NCBI RefSeq assembly: GCF_036812735.1
Contig: NZ_CP117523.1
Span: forward strand, 1 to 64,000
Reading direction: 5' to 3'
DNA from: Terrisporobacter glycolicus ATCC 14880 = DSM 1288
GTDB taxonomy: Bacteria; Bacillota; Clostridia; Peptostreptococcales; Peptostreptococcaceae
Length of the DNA: 64,000 nt
The notes under the pieces are model-generated. The model was not told the origin of the DNA. It was given only the letters and a program-made list of their open reading frames with translations, and searched no databases. Position 1 is the stretch's first letter; each line of letters opens with the position of its first letter. Position numbers and translations under genes: made by a program. Positions 58,191-64,000 of the stretch are shown piece after piece.

Positions 58191-59558
58191 ATGGCAAAAA
58201 TTAAAACAAAGTATGTATGCCAATCATGCGGATATGAAACTAGTAAATGGCTAGGAAAATGTCCTGAATGTACAAAGTGGAACACATTTGTTGAAGAAAT
58301 AGAAGAAAAAAAATCTCAAAGGGAAGTTTTTGTAATAAGCAAAGGAGATTCAAAACCTATAAGCATAAACTCCATAGAGATAAAACATGAAGAAAGATTT
58401 TCTACAGAGATAGAAGAGTTAGATAGAGTACTAGGTGGAGGAATTGTAAAAGGTTCTTTAGTTTTAGTAGGTGGAGACCCTGGTATAGGAAAATCCACAT
58501 TATTGATGCAAGTATCTAGAAATGTTGCCTGTGCAGGAAAAAAAGTATTATATATATCTGGTGAAGAATCACAATCTCAAATAAAAATGAGGGCTCATAG
58601 ATTAGGTGTTAATACTGATAACTTATTTATTTTTTCAGAAAATAATTTAAGCATAATAGAAGCCTATTTAGATAGTATAAACCCAGATTTGATAATTGTA
58701 GACTCAATACAAACTGTATACAGCCCAGAAATATCTTCAGCGCCAGGAACTGTAAGTCAAATAAAAGAAGGAACATCTAGATTTATGAAGATTTCTAAGA
58801 AGATGGGCATATCTACTTTTATTGTTGGACATGTGACTAAAGAAGGTTCATTAGCAGGACCTAAATTACTAGAGCACATGGTTGATACAGTTTTGTATTT
58901 TGAAGGAGAAAGATATAATACATATAGACTTGTTAGGGCTGTAAAAAATAGATTTGGTTCAACAAATGAATTAGGTGTATTTGAAATGAAAGATATAGGA
59001 TTAATAGAACTAACAAATCCATCAGAAGTTCTAATTTCTGAAAAACCTAAAGATGTATCAGGATCAGTGATAATATCAACTGTAGAAGGAACAAGACCAA
59101 TGCTTTTAGAATTACAAGCATTAGTATCTCCAACAAGTTTTGGAATCGCAAAAAGGACAGCAACAGGAGTTGACTACAACAGAGTAGCTTTATTATTAGC
59201 TGTATTAGAAAAAAGGGTAGGATTACAAATACAAAATCAAGACGTGTACATAAATGTTGTTGGAGGTATAAAAATCAATGAACCTTCAATGGATTTAGGC
59301 ATAATATTATCTGTAGCTTCTAGTTTTAGAAATATATCTATTGATGGAGATATAGTTGTAACAGGCGAAGTAGGGTTAACAGGAGAAGTTAGAGCTGTTA
59401 GCTATATAGAAAAAAGAATAGCTGAATGCAAAAAATTAGGATTTAAAAAGATAGTTATACCCAAAAATAATTATGCTACAGTAAAAGATACAAAAGGAAT
59501 AGAAATCATACCTGTAGATAATCTAAGACAAGCTATAAACCTAGTATTAAGGGGGTGA
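58191..59558 (+). CDS. radA: DNA repair protein RadA
   Basis: RadA is a RecA-like helicase that extends recombination intermediates. The 455-residue protein has an N-terminal C4 zinc finger (CQSCGYETSKWLGKCPEC), Walker A GDPGIGKST, the RadA signature KNRFGS and a C-terminal Lon-like domain (GGIKINEPSMDLGIILSVAS). It lies 9 bases before disA, the usual neighbour in Firmicutes, so the two are probably co-transcribed. Confidence 0.96.
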   Translation: MAKIKTKYVCQSCGYETSKWLGKCPECTKWNTFVEEIEEKKSQREVFVISKGDSKPISINSIEIKHEERFSTEIEELDRVLGGGIVKGSLVLVGGDPGIGKSTLLMQVSRNVACAGKKVLYISGEESQSQIKMRAHRLGVNTDNLFIFSENNLSIIEAYLDSINPDLIIVDSIQTVYSPEISSAPGTVSQIKEGTSRFMKISKKMGISTFIVGHVTKEGSLAGPKLLEHMVDTVLYFEGERYNTYRLVRAVKNRFGSTNELGVFEMKDIGLIELTNPSEVLISEKPKDVSGSVIISTVEGTRPMLLELQALVSPTSFGIAKRTATGVDYNRVALLLAVLEKRVGLQIQNQDVYINVVGGIKINEPSMDLGIILSVASSFRNISIDGDIVVTGEVGLTGEVRAVSYIEKRIAECKKLGFKKIVIPKNNYATVKDTKGIEIIPVDNLRQAINLVLRG

Positions 59559-59567
59559 TGAATAAGA

Positions 59568-60647
59568 ATGTATAATATCGATAATATTATGGATAATAAA
59601 AACTTACTTCATGCACTTAGAAAAATATCTCCAGGAACTCCTCTTAGACAAGGACTTGATAATGTACTTAGAGCTAAGACTGGTGGACTTATAGTATTGG
59701 CCAGTGATGATGAAATATCTGAAATCGTAGATGGTGGTTTTAAAATAGATGCAGACTATTCTCCAGCATATTTGTATGAATTGGCTAAAATGGACGGTGC
59801 TATAGTTTTAAGTGATGATGTAAAGAAAATATTATTGGCAAATGCACAGTTAATACCTGACTATTCAATACAAACATCAGAAACTGGAACTAGACATAGA
59901 ACAGCAGAAAGGGTAGCAAAACAGACAGGTGCTATAGTAATATCTATTTCTCAAAGAAGAAATATAATTACTGTATACAGGGGAGAACAAAAATACGTAG
60001 TTGAAGAAATATCAAAGATATTTACTAAGGCTAATCAAGCTTTACAAACATTAGAAAAGTATAAATCAGTTTTAGATCAAGCTATTTTAAATCTTAATTC
60101 ATTTGAATTTAAAGATATGGTTACTATCTATGAAGTAGCACTAGTAGTTCAAAAAATAGAAATGGTTATGAGAATAATAAATATAATTGAAAAATATGTA
60201 ATTGAGCTAGGAGAAGAAGGAACACTAGTAAGAATGCAGCTAGAAGAACTAATGGGAACTACAAAAAAAGATAGAATGATGATTTATATGGATTATAAAA
60301 AAGACAATGTAGAGTTAAAAGAAATACAAAGAAAAATGAAAAGTTTGACAGATGATGAATTACTTGATTTAGTAAAAGTAGCAAAGATCTTAGGTTACTC
60401 TGGCATAACTGAGAGTATGGATATGGAAATTAGACCAAAAGGATATAGAGTTTTAAATAAAATTCATAGGTTACCAAGTGGAATTATAGAGAATATTATT
60501 AATTATTTTGATGACTTCAAAAGTATTCAAGCGGCTTCAATTGAGGATTTAGATGAAGTTGAAGGGATAGGTGAAATAAGAGCAACTTATATAAAAAATG
60601 GACTTATAAAAATGGAAAGAATGGCATCGCTAGATATGCAAATATAA
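59568..60647 (+). CDS. disA: DNA integrity scanning diadenylate cyclase DisA
   Basis: DisA makes cyclic di-AMP and scans DNA for branched structures. The 359-residue protein has an N-terminal DAC domain with the catalytic DGA (MDGAIVLSDD) and RHR (GTRHRTAERVAKQTGA) motifs. A helical spine and a C-terminal helix-hairpin-helix (LDEVEGIGEIRATYIKNG) follow. The octamer-forming length is typical. The ribosome binding site is GGGGGTGAT, overlapping the radA stop. Its pairing with radA fits the known RadA-DisA functional link. Confidence 0.96.
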   Translation: MYNIDNIMDNKNLLHALRKISPGTPLRQGLDNVLRAKTGGLIVLASDDEISEIVDGGFKIDADYSPAYLYELAKMDGAIVLSDDVKKILLANAQLIPDYSIQTSETGTRHRTAERVAKQTGAIVISISQRRNIITVYRGEQKYVVEEISKIFTKANQALQTLEKYKSVLDQAILNLNSFEFKDMVTIYEVALVVQKIEMVMRIINIIEKYVIELGEEGTLVRMQLEELMGTTKKDRMMIYMDYKKDNVELKEIQRKMKSLTDDELLDLVKVAKILGYSGITESMDMEIRPKGYRVLNKIHRLPSGIIENIINYFDDFKSIQAASIEDLDEVEGIGEIRATYIKNGLIKMERMASLDMQI

Positions 60648-60724
60648 TGTAATTTTAAGAAAAAATTAATAAAAAATTCACATATATGATGTATCATATA
60701 AATCACACTATAGGGGGTGAAGTT

Positions 60725-61825
60725 TTGATAAGCAAAATAATAAGAGTATTAATATCTCTTTTAGGAGTTATATTAGGAACAACTTCATATTTAAGTTTAG
60801 CTAAAATATTTCCACAACTTAGTTTTGGAATAGAAAATGTATATTTAGTAAGTTTAGTAGCAGGTCTATTAGTAGGGATATTTTTCTACCTAATAAGTCC
60901 GTGGTTTTTCAATAAAGTAAGAAGATTTGTAAAAATTTTAGATACAGAAATATCTAAATATCCACAAACAGATATATTATTAGGAGTAGTAGGATTAATA
61001 GTAGGTCTTGTTATAGCATATTTAATAGTAGGTGGATTATTTGGATCAATTTCAGGAATGCCTTTAATCAAAACAATTTTATCTATAATAATCTACATAT
61101 TTATGGGTTATATAGGTGTAAAAATAACTTTAAAAAGTAGAGAAGATTTATTTAATATTGGTAAATTAAGTAGATTATCTACAGGTTTAGGAAAAGATAA
61201 GTTAGGTAAAAAAGATAATGCTATAAAATCAATACCACCAAAAGTACTAGATACTAGTGTAATAATAGATGGTAGAATAGCCGATATTTGCAGGACCGGT
61301 TTTGTAGAAGGAAAACTTATTATACCTAAGTTTGTTTTAAATGAATTACAACATATTGCAGATTCTTCGGATGATTTAAAGAGAGTTAGAGGGAGAAGAG
61401 GTTTAGACATACTTAATATAATTCAAAAAGAATTAGATATAGAAGTTGAAATAACTGAAAAAGATTTTGATGATATACCAGAAGTTGATAGTAAACTTCT
61501 TAAGCTTGCTCAAGTAATGAATGGAAAAGTCGTGACAAATGATTATAACCTAAATAAAGTAGCTCAATTCCAAGGAGTAGAAGTTCTAAACATAAATGAA
61601 CTTGCTAATGCTGTTAAACCTGTTGCAATACCAGGAGAAGAAATGGTAGCTCAAGTTGTAAAAGAAGGTAAAGAGTCTAATCAAGGAATAGCTTACCTAG
61701 ATGATGGAACAATGATAGTTGTAGAAGGTGGAAGAAAACATATTGGTGAAACAATAAATGTATTAGTTACATCGGTACTTCAGACTTCTGCAGGAAGAAT
61801 GATATTTGGAAAACCTAAGAATTAA
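60725..61825 (+). CDS. Membrane-anchored PIN/TRAM-domain protein (YacL-like)
   Basis: I start this gene at TTG 60725, just after GGGGGTGA (60713-60720). The product is 366 residues. An ATG at 60686 gives a poorly hydrophobic extension without a ribosome binding site. Four N-terminal transmembrane segments are followed by a PIN nuclease-like domain with its acidic residues ([12 protein letters not shown], then [15 protein letters not shown] and [12 protein letters not shown]). A TRAM domain near the C-terminus probably binds RNA. Its place between disA and ispD is conserved in Firmicutes. The substrate is unknown. Confidence 0.9.
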   Translation: MISKIIRVLISLLGVILGTTSYLSLAKIFPQLSFGIENVYLVSLVAGLLVGIFFYLISPWFFNKVRRFVKILDTEISKYPQTDILLGVVGLIVGLVIAYLIVGGLFGSISGMPLIKTILSIIIYIFMGYIGVKITLKSREDLFNIGKLSRLSTGLGKDKLGKKDNAIKSIPPKVLDTSVIIDGRIADICRTGFVEGKLIIPKFVLNELQHIADSSDDLKRVRGRRGLDILNIIQKELDIEVEITEKDFDDIPEVDSKLLKLAQVMNGKVVTNDYNLNKVAQFQGVEVLNINELANAVKPVAIPGEEMVAQVVKEGKESNQGIAYLDDGTMIVVEGGRKHIGETINVLVTSVLQTSAGRMIFGKPKN

Positions 61826-61831
61826 TATAAA

Positions 61832-61859
61832 AGGCCTTCTATGACTAGAAGGCTTTTTT
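61832..61859 (+). terminator. Terminator after the PIN/TRAM gene
   Basis: An 8-bp stem GCCTTCTA / TAGAAGGC with loop TGAC, then TTTTTT. Confidence 0.92.
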
Positions 61860-61903
61860 AACTTATTAGAATAAATTAATGAGTAATAAAAAGAGGTGAG
61901 ATT

Positions 61904-62584
61904 ATGAATAGTGTAGTTATTGTTAGTGCAGGAAAAGGAAGTCGAATGAAGGCTGATATAAACAAACAATTTCTAAAAATAAGGGGTAAAGAAGTAATAG
62001 CCCATACTATAGATAAATTTTATAAAAATAAAAATATTGGAGAAATAATTATAGTAATTAGGGAAGATGAAGAAGAATTCTTCCAAAAAAATATTATAAA
62101 TAAGTATGGATATAGAAATATAAAGGTTGCTCTTGGAGGAAAAGAAAGGCAAGACTCTGTATATAATGGATTAAAACAAATAGATAAAAAATGTAAAATA
62201 GTTTTAATTCATGATGGAGCAAGACCTTTTGTAACTAATGAAATTATAGAAAAATCTATAATTTGTGCGAAAGAATACAATAGTGCAATAGTAGGGGTTC
62301 CTGTTAAAGATACTATAAAAATAGTAAATAAAAATAATGAGGTGTGTGATACTCCAAATAGAAGTACATTATGGTCAATTCAAACTCCGCAAGTTTTTGA
62401 TTACTCACTTATTATAAAGGCTCACGAAAAAGCTAAACATGATAAATATTATGGAACAGACGATTCAATGTTAATGGAGCATTTAGGACATAATGTTAAA
62501 GTGGTAGAGGGTTCTTATAATAATATAAAGATAACTACCCCGGAAGATTTAAAAATAGCGGAAGAAATTTTAAGAGAAAATTAA
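61904..62584 (+). CDS. ispD: 2-C-methyl-D-erythritol 4-phosphate cytidylyltransferase
   Basis: IspD is the third step of the MEP isoprenoid pathway, joining CTP to methylerythritol phosphate. The 226-residue protein has the nucleotide-binding start VIVSAGKGSRMKADINKQFL, then HDGARPFV and the late motif IKITTPEDLKIAE. The length is usual. It is followed at 22 bases by ispF, the fifth-step enzyme, a common pairing. Confidence 0.95.
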   Translation: MNSVVIVSAGKGSRMKADINKQFLKIRGKEVIAHTIDKFYKNKNIGEIIIVIREDEEEFFQKNIINKYGYRNIKVALGGKERQDSVYNGLKQIDKKCKIVLIHDGARPFVTNEIIEKSIICAKEYNSAIVGVPVKDTIKIVNKNNEVCDTPNRSTLWSIQTPQVFDYSLIIKAHEKAKHDKYYGTDDSMLMEHLGHNVKVVEGSYNNIKITTPEDLKIAEEILREN

Positions 62585-62605
62585 TATGAAAAGGAGAAAA
62601 TTTAA

Positions 62606-63079
62606 ATGAGAATTGGTTTAGGATATGACGTACACAAACTTGTTGAAGGAAGACCTTTGATCATAGGAGGAGTAAATGTTCCACATGAAAAGGGACTTCT
62701 TGGACATTCTGATGCAGATGTATTGATTCACGCTATAATGGATGGTATGCTAGGGGCACTGGCTTTGGGTGATATAGGTAAGCACTTCCCAGATACAGAA
62801 GAAAAATATAAGGGTGCAGATAGTATGAAACTTTTAAAATGTGTTAATGACTTAATAAATGAAAAAGGATATGAAATAAATAACATAGACAGTATAATAG
62901 TAGCTCAAAGTCCTAAGATGGCTCCACATATAGAACAAATGAGAAGAAATATTGCAATAGTACTAAATACAGATATAGAAAATATAAGTGTGAAGGCAAC
63001 TACGGAAGAAGGCCTTGGTTTTACCGGTGAAAAACAAGGGATTTCATCTCAAAGTATTTGTTTACTGAATAAAAAGTAA
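62606..63079 (+). CDS. ispF: 2-C-methyl-D-erythritol 2,4-cyclodiphosphate synthase
   Basis: IspF closes the cyclodiphosphate in the MEP pathway. The 157-residue protein has the zinc ligands in GYDVHKL (Asp/His) and [16 protein letters not shown], the [13 protein letters not shown] loop, and the C-terminal [17 protein letters not shown]. The length and motifs are typical. It trimerises in the family. Confidence 0.96.
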   Translation: MRIGLGYDVHKLVEGRPLIIGGVNVPHEKGLLGHSDADVLIHAIMDGMLGALALGDIGKHFPDTEEKYKGADSMKLLKCVNDLINEKGYEINNIDSIIVAQSPKMAPHIEQMRRNIAIVLNTDIENISVKATTEEGLGFTGEKQGISSQSICLLNKK

Positions 63080-63244
63080 GAAGGGTAAACAAAATAGAAA
63101 AAAATTAGCACAAAAACTTTTCATAAATAGTATATTAGTATTACTTACTGGATATAATAATTTCCATATAGAAAAATATAAGAAACATAAAATTATTTTG
63201 AAATATACACTAAAAATTATAATGATATTATTTAAAAGTTGAAG

Positions 63245-63273
63245 TTGACAATAAAAATGAAATGCTATATCAT
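63245..63273 (+). promoter_or_regulatory. Promoter of the T-box-proS transcript
   Basis: TTGACA (63245-63250) with -10 TATCAT (63268-63273, 17-base spacer) or the overlapping extended TGCTATATC. The stretch 63080-63244 shows nothing else that I recognise. Confidence 0.7.
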
Positions 63274-63339
63274 TAAATTATTATATTTTGAAACAACTTA
63301 AGTAAGACTAAAAACAACAATAAAGAAATAGTAAAAAAT

Positions 63340-63546
63340 GAAATCTTTACAGAGAGGGAACATTGGTGAGAGTTCCTAAGAGGAAGTTTTTGAACCAGTC
63401 TTTTAGTATAAAAACGGTAAAAAGTTTTTACGGGTCAGGACCGTTACATCCTTTGAGAGAATCATAAACTGTTATGATTAATTAGAGTGGTACCGCGGAA
63501 AGTCAGCCTTTCGTCTCTATTTTTAGAGATGAAGGGCTTTTTTATA
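63340..63546 (+). promoter_or_regulatory. T-box leader (tRNA-Pro-responsive) with terminator
   Basis: The conserved T-box AGAGTGGTACCGCGG is at 63484-63498. Its TGGT matches tRNA ends ACCA, as in tRNA-Pro (44500, discriminator A). A CCA proline codon at 63395-63397 is a candidate specifier. The terminator is a 14-bp stem (63505-63518 with 63525-63538) followed by a T run. Uncharged tRNA-Pro should stabilise the antiterminator and allow proS transcription. Confidence 0.93.
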
Positions 63547-63632
63547 TTTTTAAAGAAATTATAATTTCTAATTGCTCAAAATGCGCAGAGCAAACTTTAT
63601 ATTAAAAAATAAATTTTAGGAGGTAATTTAAT

Positions 63633-64000
63633 ATGAGAATGTCAAGAATGTTTATACCAACATTAAAAGAAGTTCCAGCTGATGCAGAGATAACAAGTCA
63701 TCAGTTAATGCTAAGATCAGGAATGATTAAAAAAATGTCTTCAGGACTTTATAATCATTTACCATTAGGGCTAAGAGTATTTAGAAAAATAAGCGACATA
63801 ATAAGAGAAGAAATGAATGCAAAAGATGCTAATGAGATATTCTGTACAGGTATAATACCTGCTGAATTATGGCAAGAATCTGGTAGATGGGAAGCTATGG
63901 GACCAGAAATGTTCAGATTACAGGATAGAACTGGGAAAGATTACTGTCTTGGACCAACACATGAAGAAGTATTTACGGACACAATAAGACAAGAAGTAAA
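63633..64000 (+). CDS. proS: Prolyl-tRNA synthetase, 5' part (runs off the window)
   Basis: The first 122 codons are visible. AGGAGG at 63618-63623 precedes the ATG. The product begins [22 protein letters not shown] in two parts, continues with [22 protein letters not shown] (class II motif 1 region) and reaches [12 protein letters not shown] (motif 2), all typical of bacterial-type ProS. The T-box upstream independently supports the identity. The remaining two thirds or more of the gene lies beyond the window. Confidence 0.95.
   Translation, partial: MRMSRMFIPTLKEVPADAEITSHQLMLRSGMIKKMSSGLYNHLPLGLRVFRKISDIIREEMNAKDANEIFCTGIIPAELWQESGRWEAMGPEMFRLQDRTGKDYCLGPTHEEVFTDTIRQEV

Overview
This is a 64 kb, AT-rich, low-GC Gram-positive window that starts exactly at dnaA. 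The order dnaA-dnaN-S4 protein-recF-gyrB-gyrA, then rsbV-rsbW-sigB, then rRNA, and later pyc / EF-G-like / ctsR-mcsA-mcsB-clpC-radA-disA-PIN/TRAM-ispD-ispF-proS, matches what I remember of the origin region of Clostridioides difficile and its relatives. The DnaA, CtsR and DisA proteins also look clostridial. I infer a Peptostreptococcaceae member that is not C. difficile itself. Almost every gene lies on the + (leading) strand. Only one protein gene, a glycosyltransferase at 36069-37283, is reversed.

Layout. 1-10575: replication initiation, gyrase and a SigB partner-switching module, with oriC elements between dnaA and dnaN. 10576-16055: rRNA operon 1, in the unusual order 5S-tRNA-Leu-tRNA-Ile2-16S-23S-5S. 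16056-26549: a maltodextrin/glycogen locus (glgP, malE-malF-malG, malQ, malR, msmK/malK and a YesL-like membrane protein) with LacI-type operators in front of glgP and malE. 26550-31797: rRNA operon 2. 32013-35677: tadA, tRNA-Ser, SRP RNA, dnaX, ybaB, recR, the same neighbourhood as in Bacillus. 35807-37679: a small basic protein, the reversed glycolipid glycosyltransferase and a glutaredoxin. 37680-42632: 16S-23S of operon 3. 42705-46852: a 5S gene with its own promoter followed by 43 tRNA genes and a terminator. 46950-64000: an unknown acidic protein, pyruvate carboxylase, a divergent EF-G paralogue, the CtsR heat-shock operon, radA, disA, a PIN/TRAM protein, ispD, ispF, and a T-box in front of proS, which runs off the window.

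How the parts fit. The first 10 kb supplies chromosome initiation and topology. Three rRNA operons and 46 tRNA genes close to the origin give a high gene dosage for translation. TadA is needed to modify the tRNA-Arg(ACG) found in the array. The maltodextrin locus would import maltodextrins and process them with MalQ and a phosphorylase under a local LacI-family repressor.

Most notable observations. (1) McsB has lost essentially all conserved ATP-contact arginines, and the CtsR wing residue that is the McsB target in Bacillus is lysine here. This suggests that protein-arginine phosphorylation has been lost or repurposed. (2) The tRNA array is a tandem duplication of a 22-tRNA block with later losses and tRNA relics. 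(3) rRNA operon 1 has a permuted order and a different promoter. (4) An unexplained promoter plus nested repeats lies between sigB and rRNA operon 1. I found no CRISPR array, insertion sequence, prophage or defence system.
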